A DNA stretch of 32,162 bases from Anaerolineae bacterium (GTDB taxonomy: Bacteria > Chloroflexota > Anaerolineae > JAADDB01). The notes beneath the pieces were generated by a model. It did no database searches. It worked only from the letters and a program-made list of their open reading frames with translations, and was not told the origin of the DNA. The DNA is taken from contig WFQU01000123.1 in the NCBI GenBank assembly GCA_015486845.1, positions 1-32,162 on the forward strand, read 5' to 3'. The position numbers were made by a program, and so were the translations under genes. Positions 15,854-23,700 of the stretch are shown here, one piece after another (within the stretch, counting starts at the first letter, position 1; every line of letters starts with the position of its first letter).

Positions 15854-17175
15854 TAGAGTAGCAAAGAAAGAGGGCCAAGGTGGTGCTTATCTTTATTCTC
15901 GTCCGGCGTTTCTGGCTCAGCGGTGATTTTCTCAATCCGCACGTGCCCGATGCGCTGTCCATCCATGGTCAAAACGGTAATCCGCCAGCCATCGGTCTCG
16001 AAAAATTGGCCCACTTGTGGAATGGTTTCTAATTCATCGTAGATGAAGCCCCCTAAAGTTTCCCCTTCTGTCATGAAAGTGGAACCCAATATTTCGTTTA
16101 CCTCGTCGAGGTTCAGACGGGCATCGAATTCGTAGACGCCGTTGCTTTGTTCTTCGTACATAACCGGCTCGCTGTCGTATTCGTCCTGAATCTCGCCCAC
16201 GATCTCTTCCACCAAATCTTCAATGGTGGCCAAGCCGGCGGTGCCGCCGTATTCGTCCACTACAATGGCGATATGCACTTGTCGGGAACGCATTTCATTC
16301 AATAGGTCACTGACCCGCTTGGATTCCGGCACGAAATACACGTCCGGCCGCATCATTTCTTGTACAGAAATATCTTCTCGGTGCTCTTGTACGAACTTCA
16401 GCAAGTCTTTGGCGTAGAGCAAACCGACGACCTGATCGATATTGTTGTGATAAACAGGGATGCGGGAATGGCCGGCGCGGTTGATGACCTGTAACGCCTG
16501 GGCGAAACTCGCTTCCTGGGGCAAAGCCACCATGTCCAAGCGGGAAACCATCACCTCGCGCACTAATCGCTCACTAAAAGCAAAGATGTTGCCGATCATC
16601 TCGCGCTCTTCTTCTTCTACCAGTCCGTCGCCAACGCTGTTGCGCATCAGATATTGCAGACCATCTTCGCTGAAAAAGAGATTGCTCAGCGGCTCGCCCC
16701 GTTCATTTTTCCCCGCGACCTGTTTCCCCAACCAGAGCAATGGCGCGGTGATAATGCGCAACAAAGTGACAAAAAATCGCATAGATGGCGCTAAGCCGTT
16801 TGCGAAAGTGTCTGGATGGCGCATGGCTATCCCACGGGCCACGATTTTTACGATTAGAATAGCGATATAGAAAAAAAACAGCCATATCACCACGTGGACG
16901 ACCGGAAAATGTTGCCAGACCAACAACCAGGTCAAAGCAGTCGCCCCGGTGATGATAGCGGCAGCCTTCAACGCTGTGAAGGTTGCTAAGTAATATTCCG
17001 GGTCGTCGATCACGCGTTCCAGAATGGTCAGACGATCTTCTCTGCTTTCAGATACTTGTCGCAAGCGTAACTGGTTGAAGGAAGCTAAAGCGACTTCTGC
17101 CAGGCTGGCTAAAGCGATCAGCAAAAAGGAGAAGACGATCAACAAATAGACTACCCAATAACTGTCAGGATCCAC
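15853..17175 (-). CDS. CNNM/CorC-type (HlyC family) membrane protein
   Basis: 440 aa. An N-terminal DUF21/CNNM domain has about four hydrophobic segments (residues 6-30, 65-88, 92-115, 130-150). A CBS-domain pair covers about 205-325 (REVMVSRLDMVALP, HSRIPVYHNNIDQVVGLLYAKDLL, IAIVVDEYGGTAGLATIEDLVEEIVGEIQDEYD). The C-terminal CorC/HlyC domain is at about 340-425. Family members are linked to magnesium or cobalt efflux and tolerance; the hemolysin name is historical. The GTG start at 17175 has GGAGGG eleven bases upstream. It follows glmU by 69 nt and overlaps the glycosyltransferase start by one base. Confidence 0.92.
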   Translation of the reverse strand: MDPDSYWVVYLLIVFSFLLIALASLAEVALASFNQLRLRQVSESREDRLTILERVIDDPEYYLATFTALKAAAIITGATALTWLLVWQHFPVVHVVIWLFFFYIAILIVKIVARGIAMRHPDTFANGLAPSMRFFVTLLRIITAPLLWLGKQVAGKNERGEPLSNLFFSEDGLQYLMRNSVGDGLVEEEEREMIGNIFAFSERLVREVMVSRLDMVALPQEASFAQALQVINRAGHSRIPVYHNNIDQVVGLLYAKDLLKFVQEHREDISVQEMMRPDVYFVPESKRVSDLLNEMRSRQVHIAIVVDEYGGTAGLATIEDLVEEIVGEIQDEYDSEPVMYEEQSNGVYEFDARLNLDEVNEILGSTFMTEGETLGGFIYDELETIPQVGQFFETDGWRITVLTMDGQRIGHVRIEKITAEPETPDENKDKHHLGPLSLLL

Positions 17176-17206
17176 GGTTTGGAAAACCCTCCACTAAGTC
17201 CTGGAA

Positions 17207-17231
17207 CTGGCTAAGGCATTGCCTTCGCCAG
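17207..17231. repeat. Short hairpin with AAGGCATTGCC core
   Basis: CTGGC...GCCAG arms enclose AAGGC-ATT-GCCTT, in the 69-nt gap between glmU and the CNNM-type gene. The core AAGGCATTGCC followed by TCG also occurs in the hairpin at 14519-14540, so this may be a small dispersed hairpin rather than a dedicated attenuator. Confidence 0.45.
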
Positions 17232-17244
17232 CCCACATTCCTGC

Positions 17245-18636
17245 TTACTGCGCGCTGCGGTGCTCTGCCGCTGTCTCCGGCGGCGATTCAGCTACACTGC
17301 GCGCCGGCCGAGCTGGCACGCCGTAGGCCAAGGTGTCGTCCGGCACGTCGTGCGTGACTACCGAACCGGCGCCGGTCTTGGCCCGCTTGCCGATCTTCAC
17401 CGGCGCCACCAACATGGTATCGCTGCCGATAAAAGCGCCGGCGCCGATTTCGGTTTTGTTCTTGTGCAGCCCGTCGTAATTGCAAGTGATGGTTCCAGCG
17501 CCGATATTCGCGTCGGCGCCCACCTGGGCATCACCCATGTAGCTGAAGTGTCCCATTTTGACGCCGGGGCCAAGAAATGAGTTTTTCACTTCGCCGAAAT
17601 TACCCATATGCACGCCGGCTGCCAAGTGAGCGCCTTTGCGCAAATGCCCGAACGGCCCCATATCCACATCGTCTTCCACGATGGCTTGTTCTAACACGGA
17701 CATTGTTAGTTCACATCGATTGCCGATCTGACAATCACGGATAAGGGTGTCAGGGCCGATGTGACAGTGCTCGCCGATGGTTGTCTGTCCCTGCAAATAG
17801 CTGTTGGGGTAAATCACGCTGTCCCGGCCGATTTCGACCTCTGCTTCGATGTATACGTTTTCCGGGTTGATCATGGTCACTCCGGCCAACATCCATTTCC
17901 GGTTGATGCGCTGCTGCATGATCGCTTCTGCCTGAGCCAGATGCACCCGCGTGTTGATGCCTAATGTCTCGTTGCTATCCCTGGTGGCGATTGCCTGCAC
18001 CCGGTGCCCTTCTGCAGCGGCTAACTCGACGATATCGGTCAGATAGTATTCCCCTTTAGGTTGCGACAGGGGAATTTGTGGCAAATGCGCCCAGAGCCAA
18101 TCCGCGTCGAAACAATAAACACCAACATTGAGCTCGCGGATGGCCAATTGTTCCGGCGTAGCGACCGCTGCTTCCACGATGGCGGTCACATCGCCCCGCT
18201 CATCACGCAAAACCCGGCCAAAGCCGCGCGGGTCATCGGCGACGACGGTCAACATGGTAACCGGGGTATCCGTAGCGGCTCGGTGCGCATCCAGCAACCG
18301 CTGCAATGTCTCCACGGTTAATAATGGCATGTCACCATAGGTGACTATGATGATTTGCGCCCGGCCGGCCAGGGCGTCATATGCCTGTCTGACTGCATGC
18401 CCGGTGCCTAATTGTTCAGCCTGGGTGACGAATTGTGCCCGCTCGCCGATGGCGGCGGCAATTTGTGCGGCGTCATAGCCTACGATAACCACAGGAGGTC
18501 GGTTGGATAGTTCCCACGCCCGGTCTACGCTATACGCTATCATTGGCTTGCCAGCGATGGGGTGCAAAACTTTCGGCAGCGCTGATTTCATGCGCGTGCC
18601 TTTGCCGGCCGCTAAAATAATTAAAGCGACATTCAT
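17245..18636 (-). CDS. glmU: Bifunctional UDP-GlcNAc pyrophosphorylase / GlcN-1-P acetyltransferase
   Basis: 463 aa, full length. It makes UDP-N-acetylglucosamine for peptidoglycan and other envelope glycans. The N-terminal uridyltransferase has LAAGKGTRMKSALPKVLHPI (residues 8-27), TYGDMPLL and EAAVATPEQLAIRELNVGVY. From about residue 255 a left-handed beta-helix of hexapeptide repeats forms the acetyltransferase, with the catalytic-His segment KMGHFSYMGD and IGAGTITCNYDGLHKNKTEIG. The ATG has AAGGAG at 18645-18650, eight bases upstream. First gene of the minus-strand run glmU, CNNM-type gene, glycosyltransferases. Confidence 0.98.
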   Translation of the reverse strand: MNVALIILAAGKGTRMKSALPKVLHPIAGKPMIAYSVDRAWELSNRPPVVIVGYDAAQIAAAIGERAQFVTQAEQLGTGHAVRQAYDALAGRAQIIIVTYGDMPLLTVETLQRLLDAHRAATDTPVTMLTVVADDPRGFGRVLRDERGDVTAIVEAAVATPEQLAIRELNVGVYCFDADWLWAHLPQIPLSQPKGEYYLTDIVELAAAEGHRVQAIATRDSNETLGINTRVHLAQAEAIMQQRINRKWMLAGVTMINPENVYIEAEVEIGRDSVIYPNSYLQGQTTIGEHCHIGPDTLIRDCQIGNRCELTMSVLEQAIVEDDVDMGPFGHLRKGAHLAAGVHMGNFGEVKNSFLGPGVKMGHFSYMGDAQVGADANIGAGTITCNYDGLHKNKTEIGAGAFIGSDTMLVAPVKIGKRAKTGAGSVVTHDVPDDTLAYGVPARPARSVAESPPETAAEHRSAQ

Positions 18637-18821
18637 TTGCTCAGCTCCTTGAAATGAGAAAAGGGAGAAGTCAGGGATAGCCTGAAAACAACCCGTATAA
18701 GAGGATCTATATCATTCATGGAAACAGCTATTGACACCACCGGTAATTCTGCCATCTACACATCAAAGTTGCGACCCGGGGGGAAGAGAATTTTCTCGCC
18801 GGTATTACCTTTCACAGGTAC

Positions 18822-18849
18822 ATTGTAGCATAAAGCCGAAAAGGAACAA
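18822..18849 (-). promoter_or_regulatory. glmU promoter
   Basis: On the minus strand TTGTTC (18849-18844) and TACAAT (18827-18822) are 16 nt apart. TGC directly precedes the -10, making it an extended -10. Predicted start is near 18815, which leaves about 180 nt of untranslated leader before the glmU ATG. Confidence 0.6.
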
Positions 18850-18977
18850 AACATACCACTGTCTATGAAGTGCTGTGCACCCACCCATTCCAATGATGGC
18901 TGAAACCGCGCTGTGGGGACAAAACACGGCAAGAAACCGTTAGCCGGAAGGAGGGAGCGCCCGGCATGTCCGCTTGC

Positions 18978-19007
18978 CGTAGGGACGAATAATTATTTAT
19001 CCCTACG
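18978..19007. repeat. Palindrome GTAGGGACGAATAATTATT type, copy 1
   Basis: CGTAGGGA and TCCCTACG form an 8-bp stem around an AT-rich palindromic core (AATAATTATT). The core GGACGAATAATTATT also occurs at 26436-26456 after gltX. It sits 28 nt past the recJ stop, so it could end recJ transcription, although the T-run is weak. Such GGGACGAATAATTATTCG palindromes are a common dispersed bacterial repeat. Confidence 0.55.
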
Positions 19008-19035
19008 TATAACATTAATGACTCCGAAGCTCGTC

Positions 19036-20742
19036 TCAAGCGCTGTTGCGTAGGTCGACGATATTGAGTTGCAAGGAACGATGACCGTTCCATACATTTG
19101 CTTCCAGCCGATAGACCGCATCCACGTAGCGCTGGAGTGTCGGTTGCTGCTGGCCCCGCTGAAAGGCGATGGCGTCGATCTGTTTGCCGCGTTCATCGTC
19201 TAAGCGTAATTTCAAATGCCGGTTCTCTTTGCCCACCGGCCTGGCGTCTACGACCCGCAAATAGCGGCTGAGAAACAATGGTGCTGGGTTCGCTTCACCA
19301 AAAGGCTCGAGTTGAAGCAGCATTTCTTGTAAGGCCCAGTCAGCATCCTGTAGTGGAATTTCCGCGTCGATATGTAAGGAAGGATAAAGCTCGACACCGG
19401 CCAATTGCTCCATGGCGTCTTTTTGCAAACAGTCCCGTAGCGCCGGTATATTCTCATTGCGCACGGTTAGTCCGGCGGCCATAGCGTGTCCGCCGTAACG
19501 CACCAGATGGCGGCTGCACCGATCTAGTGCGTGGGTGATGTGGAATTCAGGGATACTGCGCCCGCTGGCGTGGCTTTCTTCGGTGCCAATTTGCAAAATG
19601 AGGCTGGGCCGGTAGTTTGTCTGGGTAATTTTGCTAGCCACTAACCCTACGACGCCGCGATGGAATGAAGTATCACCAACGATGTAAATGTATGCGTCTT
19701 TCTGGTCTTCGATTTTCTCTTCGGCGATGGCCACGGCTTGTCTCGTTTTCTCCTGCCGCAGCGTGTTGAGGGTGTTGAGTTGCTGGGCTAACGATTGTGC
19801 TTCGTTAACATCGTTCGAGATGAGTAGTTGATAGGCTAAAAAACCGGTTTCCAGCCGTCCAGCAGCATTGAGACGCGGTCCCAGCGTAAAGCCAATGGTG
19901 GTGCTATTCACTTCACCGGCGCTGACGCCTGCCGCGGCCATGAGCGCCTGCGTTCCGACTCGCTCTGGCTGGTTTAGCCGTTTCAATCCATCCTGCACCA
20001 GAAGCCGGTTTTCCCCTTGCAGCGGCACAATGTCCGCAACGGTGCCGATGGCTACCAGGTCTAATAACGATTCGGCCGCCAGCGGATCTCCTTTGCCGAG
20101 GGGGGTATTGGCTTCCACACGCAACAGCGCCTGAGCGATTTTATAGGCGACGCCCACGCCAGCTAAATCGCGAAACGGGTAACGGTGCCCCTCCCGCTTA
20201 GGATTGACCACCGCCGCGGCGGGCGGAAGCGCCGGCCCCACGGAGTGATGGTCGCTGATAATCACGTCTAAGCCGATTTTGTTGGCAAAAGTGACCTCAG
20301 CCACGGAGCGGATACCACAATCGACCGTTATGACTAATTTGCAGCCCTGACCGGCTAACTTTTTGAGTGCCTGGAAGTTCAATCCATAGCCTTCATCTAT
20401 CCGGTGCGGAATGTAAGGATGGATTTGTCCGCCTAAAGAGCGCAACACAGAAGTCATCAGTGTTGTGGCGGTTACGCCGTCAGCGTCGAAATCACCGTAA
20501 ACGGCTATACAGGCACCAGCACGGATCGCCTGGCGAATGAGCGCCACGGCTTTAGCCATATCTGGCAAAGCAAAAGGGTTGGTTGGCGGTAATATCCCGT
20601 GCAAGAATCCCTCAATAGCTACCTCGTCGTGCAGATGACGATTGTAGAGAATCTGGGCAATGATGGGGGAAAGCGGCGCAACGCGGTCCAGGAAAACCGC
20701 CGGTGCCGGCGGTGCCATGACCCATTTTTGTTTCATTAACAA
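19036..20742 (-). CDS. recJ: Single-stranded-DNA-specific exonuclease RecJ
   Basis: 5'-3' single-strand exonuclease of recombination and mismatch/base-excision repair, 568 aa. The DHH phosphoesterase domain has the metal motifs VYGDFDADGVTATT, the Asp in VITVDCGI, SDHHSVGPALP, and D-rich LLDLVAIGTVADIVPL. The DHHA1 domain contains SGRSIPEFHITHALDRC and RYGGHAMAAG. The C-terminal OB-like domain ends near residue 565. A TTG at 20742 has GAGGAG seven bases upstream and is used here; the ATG two codons later (20736) is the alternative. Single gene with its own promoter, divergent from the HD-domain gene. Confidence 0.96.
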   Translation of the reverse strand: MLMKQKWVMAPPAPAVFLDRVAPLSPIIAQILYNRHLHDEVAIEGFLHGILPPTNPFALPDMAKAVALIRQAIRAGACIAVYGDFDADGVTATTLMTSVLRSLGGQIHPYIPHRIDEGYGLNFQALKKLAGQGCKLVITVDCGIRSVAEVTFANKIGLDVIISDHHSVGPALPPAAAVVNPKREGHRYPFRDLAGVGVAYKIAQALLRVEANTPLGKGDPLAAESLLDLVAIGTVADIVPLQGENRLLVQDGLKRLNQPERVGTQALMAAAGVSAGEVNSTTIGFTLGPRLNAAGRLETGFLAYQLLISNDVNEAQSLAQQLNTLNTLRQEKTRQAVAIAEEKIEDQKDAYIYIVGDTSFHRGVVGLVASKITQTNYRPSLILQIGTEESHASGRSIPEFHITHALDRCSRHLVRYGGHAMAAGLTVRNENIPALRDCLQKDAMEQLAGVELYPSLHIDAEIPLQDADWALQEMLLQLEPFGEANPAPLFLSRYLRVVDARPVGKENRHLKLRLDDERGKQIDAIAFQRGQQQPTLQRYVDAVYRLEANVWNGHRSLQLNIVDLRNSA

Positions 20743-20770
20743 TCAATGGCTCCTCGTCTTCTTGTGTTGT

Positions 20771-20792
20771 AATGTCATGCGACATTATAGCA
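20771..20792 (-). promoter_or_regulatory. recJ extended -10 promoter with an overlapping dyad
   Basis: The minus strand reads TGCTATAAT (20792-20784), a perfect extended -10. Predicted start is near 20777, a leader of about 35 nt. The dyad AATGTC-ATGC-GACATT (20771-20786) overlaps the -10 and start site, where a repressor could bind. No known SOS operator was identified. Confidence 0.5.
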
Positions 20793-20898
20793 CAACTGCT
20801 TGTTTTTCCGTTGCCGGGCTGATTTAGTGTAAAATGGTCAACGTACGGATGTTGGGTTGGATTACCTGCTTATGCAACTGATAGAAGGAGGATGGATT

Positions 20899-21486
20899 GT
20901 GGACGACGCAGAACGGTTGATAAAGGTGCGTGATTTTGCCCGGCGCATGGTGCAGCACAATAGTTTTGCCAATATGGATCACGTGGAGCGGGTTCGCAAT
21001 GTTGCCATAGACATCGCTCGCCGTGAAAACGCCGATTTGCAAGTTGTTGAAATAGCATCATGGCTGCACGACATCGGTGTAATTGTCGATAAAGGAACGC
21101 ATTATGACATCGGTGCCGAATTGAGTCGCGGTTTTCTATTGGGGTTAGGTTATGATGCCGATTTGGTGGAGCAAGTTTGCCACGCTATTGCTACGCATAG
21201 CCGCTACGGTGGTGCTGATCCGGAGACTATTGAAGCGAAAGTCCTGCAAGATGCCGACGCGGTGGAATACGTGGGCGCTATCGGCTTGGCGCGGGCGTTC
21301 GTGCGCGACCGGGAAAGTGCTGCATACGACGGTGATGTTGCCGCTGTGCCGGCCATGATCGACCGGCTGATCGGTCACATTGGCCATCTTTACACGCAGC
21401 GCGCCCGGGAACTTATCGACGAGCGCATTGCTTTCATGCGGTTGTATCAAAGCCGGCTGGTGCAGGAATTGGCCGGCGAGGTATGA
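20899..21486 (+). CDS. HD-domain phosphohydrolase
   Basis: 195-aa cytosolic metal-dependent hydrolase of the HD superfamily. The metal-binding pattern is complete: His in MDHVERVRNVA, the HD pair in ASWLHDIGVIVD, a His in IATHSRYG and the Asp in LQDADAVEYVGAIGLARAF, as in the YedJ/YpgQ-like group, whose tested members cleave nucleotides. The GTG at 20899 is chosen because AAGGAGG lies seven bases upstream; in-frame TTG 20857 and ATG 20872 lack such a signal. Physiological substrate unknown. It stands between recJ (divergent) and the min operon and probably has its own promoter, not clearly seen. Confidence 0.87.
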   Translation: MDDAERLIKVRDFARRMVQHNSFANMDHVERVRNVAIDIARRENADLQVVEIASWLHDIGVIVDKGTHYDIGAELSRGFLLGLGYDADLVEQVCHAIATHSRYGGADPETIEAKVLQDADAVEYVGAIGLARAFVRDRESAAYDGDVAAVPAMIDRLIGHIGHLYTQRARELIDERIAFMRLYQSRLVQELAGEV

Positions 21487-21543
21487 TGCAGCGGGGCTGT
21501 GGTTAGTGAGGAACCGCGGTCGAAAATTCGAAAGTGGAGAGCG

Positions 21544-21566
21544 TTTGAAAATAGAACGCTGATCTT
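21544..21566 (-). repeat. Leader-repeat fragment, copy G
   Basis: TTGAAAATAGAACGCTGATC matches the central part of the leader repeat as at 14551-14570 and copy C. The SD-like end is degraded (GCGTT instead of CTCCTC) and no minus-strand gene follows, so this copy looks decayed. It is the one copy whose orientation does not fit a neighbouring gene. Confidence 0.4.
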
Positions 21567-21696
21567 AAATATATTACGCCGGCAATACGGAAAACCTTTG
21601 TTCTCGGACCCGGTTCACACGAGCGAATATCATCAAACTGGTCTGAACTCGATTCGCTATCACCCTTTGGGACTATATGGCGGATTGGTTATTGTA

Positions 21697-21705
21697 TGTT
21701 ATAAT
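21697..21705 (+). promoter_or_regulatory. Extended -10 promoter of the min operon
   Basis: TGTTATAAT is a perfect extended -10. Predicted start is near 21712, giving a leader of about 64 nt before the minC ATG at 21776. No clear -35 is present. Confidence 0.55.
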
Positions 21706-21775
21706 GCAGGAGTAAAGCGTTTGATGCCTGTTTGTTATACGAGGGTGTATCCGTGTCTATCTGGAAAAGTGAATT

Positions 21776-22480
21776 ATGTTACCATCCAGCATCAGCATCA
21801 AAGGGCAAGGCAAGCATGGTTTAGTCATGGCCATCGGCCCTGGCCGCTGGGAGCAGATTCTAAGCGAGCTGACCGAGCGGTTGGAACAACACAGGGATTT
21901 TTTCCGGCGTGCTAATGTGACAATAGATGTCAATGGTCGTCTATTGGAAAAGGCGCAGCTCGAAGCATTGCGGGGTTTATTGCAACATTACGATATCGCG
22001 CTGAAAAAAGTGATCGGTGAAGAAGAAAGCACGCTGAGTGTAGCCCACCTCATGGGCATCCAGGCTATCTCTTCGCAGAAAAACCGTGAGCGGGAAGCCA
22101 CAGTGGAACCACAGCGAGCCTATTTGCATCGGGGACATTTGCGTTCTGGGCAATTTATCCGCAAAGAGGGCAGCGTTGTTGTCTTAGGGGATGTCCACCG
22201 GGGGGCAGAAATTGTTGCCGGCGATGACATCATCGTTTGGGGACGATTGGACGGCATAGTGCGTGCCGGAAGCCAAAATAACCCCCGGGCCGTTGTCTGC
22301 GCGCTGGTACTGCATCCGGTGCAACTGCGCATTGGCCGTTTTGTAGCGCCGCTGTGGGGACAATGGCCATGGCCCAACGTGAAAGAAGCGAACCCGGCAT
22401 TAGCCCGTATAGACAACCGCAAAGTCGTCGTTGAGTCGTGGACGCCGGGATACCAAATCGAACAGTGGACAAAAGGATAA
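21776..22480 (+). CDS. minC: Septum-site inhibitor MinC
   Basis: 234-aa inhibitor of FtsZ ring assembly, active with MinD at the membrane. The N-terminal domain (about 1-100) begins SISIKGQGKHGLVMAI. The C-terminal beta-helix domain (about 112-215) carries the family signature HLRSGQFIRKEGSVVVLGDV followed by RGAEIVAGDDIIVWGRLDGI; this is the MinD-binding, dimerising part. A C-terminal extension of about 35 residues is rich in Trp and Pro. ATG start with GGAAAAG upstream at a slightly long spacing. Its TAA is directly followed by the minD ATG. Confidence 0.93.
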   Translation: MLPSSISIKGQGKHGLVMAIGPGRWEQILSELTERLEQHRDFFRRANVTIDVNGRLLEKAQLEALRGLLQHYDIALKKVIGEEESTLSVAHLMGIQAISSQKNREREATVEPQRAYLHRGHLRSGQFIRKEGSVVVLGDVHRGAEIVAGDDIIVWGRLDGIVRAGSQNNPRAVVCALVLHPVQLRIGRFVAPLWGQWPWPNVKEANPALARIDNRKVVVESWTPGYQIEQWTKG

Positions 22481-23272
22481 ATGGGAGCAAGAATTATTAC
22501 TGTGACCTCCGGTAAAGGAGGCGTGGGCAAGACGACGACGACAGCCCACATCGCGACAGCGTTGGCCAAACGTCAACAAAAGGTAGCCGTCATTGATGCC
22601 GACATTGGCTTGCGCAATTTGGATGTCGTGCTGGGTTTGGAGAACCGCATCGTCTACGATTTAGTAGACGTGGTGGAAGGGCGCTGCCGCATCGAACAAG
22701 CATTGGTCAAGGATAAACGGGTGGAGGGATTATATTTGTTGCCTGCTGCCCAAACGCGGGACAAAACGGCTGTCAATCCGGCGCAAATGGTGGCATTATG
22801 TCAATATATGCGTCCGGAGTACGATTTCATCCTGATTGACTCACCAGCCGGCATTGAACAGGGCTACCGCAACGCCGTTACGCCGGCCGACGAAGTATTG
22901 CTGGTTACGACGCCGGATATTTCCGCCGTGCGTGATGCTGACCGGGTCATTGGTCTTTTGGCGGCCGCCAGCAAAACGACGCCTAAACTCATTGTGAACC
23001 GCTTGCAGCCTAAAATGGTCGCAGCGGGCAACATGTTGGATGTGGAAGATGTCGTTTCTTCCTTAGCGATACCGCTTATTGGCGTTATTCCCGAGGATCC
23101 CAATATCCTGATCGCTTCTAACCGGGGAACGCCAATAACGTTGAACGGCAGAACTCCTGTCGCTCAAGCGTATCACAATATTGCTGCACGGATATTGGGC
23201 CAAGCGGTTCCTTTTATAGATTTGTCAGCCGGTGATGGTATCTTTAAACGGCTATTTCGTGTTTTTGGTTAG
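22481..23272 (+). CDS. minD: Septum-site ATPase MinD
   Basis: 263-aa ParA-like ATPase that binds the membrane as an ATP dimer, recruits MinC and is released by MinE. The deviant Walker A GKGGVGKTT is at residues 11-19 (signature Lys K12). Other features are switch I DADIGLRNLDVVLGLE, Walker B FILIDSPAGIEQG and VNRL. The C-terminal GDGIFKRLFRVFG is an amphipathic membrane-targeting helix. Full length. It starts immediately after the minC stop with AAAAGGA as SD inside the minC end, so the two are tightly coupled. Confidence 0.97.
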   Translation: MGARIITVTSGKGGVGKTTTTAHIATALAKRQQKVAVIDADIGLRNLDVVLGLENRIVYDLVDVVEGRCRIEQALVKDKRVEGLYLLPAAQTRDKTAVNPAQMVALCQYMRPEYDFILIDSPAGIEQGYRNAVTPADEVLLVTTPDISAVRDADRVIGLLAAASKTTPKLIVNRLQPKMVAAGNMLDVEDVVSSLAIPLIGVIPEDPNILIASNRGTPITLNGRTPVAQAYHNIAARILGQAVPFIDLSAGDGIFKRLFRVFG

Positions 23273-23393
23273 TGGTTGCAGTTGTGTGGTGGTAAATTCA
23301 TGTTTGTGTTTACAATACTATATCGGCGCAAGTGGATCATGTCCAGCCGAACTCTTACATCGTTATCGACATTGAAATGCTGGAGGGATCATC

Positions 23394-23636
23394 ATGTTTA
23401 GTGCTTTGAGAAAGAAAAAATCATCGCGACAATTAGCCCGTGAGCGCTTGCGCGCTACCTTGGGCGCAGACCGGATGCTGGTTTCGCCAGGGCATCTGGA
23501 ACGGATTAAGGCGGAAATGAGAGCGTCTTTATCTCGGCAACTGAATGTAAGTGAGGAATATATCAGTATCCAGACGGATCCGATGCGCGGGCATCTCCGC
23601 TTACAGGCTGATGTTGCTATGGCCGGGAAACATTGA
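23394..23636 (+). CDS. minE: Topological specificity factor MinE
   Basis: 80-aa partner that stimulates MinD ATP hydrolysis and drives Min pattern formation. The N-terminal basic amphipathic segment (MFSALRKKKSSRQLARERLRATL) contains the MinD-contact region. The C-terminal dimerisation domain follows (ISRQLNV-like SLSRQLNVSEEYISIQ...). GGAGGG lies nine bases before the ATG. It is separated from minD by 121 nt with no obvious terminator, so it is probably on the same transcript. Confidence 0.9.
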   Translation: MFSALRKKKSSRQLARERLRATLGADRMLVSPGHLERIKAEMRASLSRQLNVSEEYISIQTDPMRGHLRLQADVAMAGKH

Positions 23637-23700
23637 TATCGAGACAAACAGCACGCCTGCACAATTTTCGTAACAGGCGACGAAGTAGGTTTTACGCTGC

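Larger units (their letters stand above)
18637..19035. other. 399-bp recJ-glmU intergenic region
   Basis: No gene is seen. It holds the glmU promoter (18822-18849), a glmU leader of about 180 nt without a recognised riboswitch fold, and a palindrome just past the recJ stop (18978-19007). The leader contains two ACCGG-rich segments (near 18739 and 18800) that may pair locally. Confidence 0.5.

Noticed and set aside
21499-21915. 138-codon plus-strand frame between the HD gene and minC
   Set aside because: It runs through a repeat fragment, the min promoter and into minC in another frame; no SD or domain.
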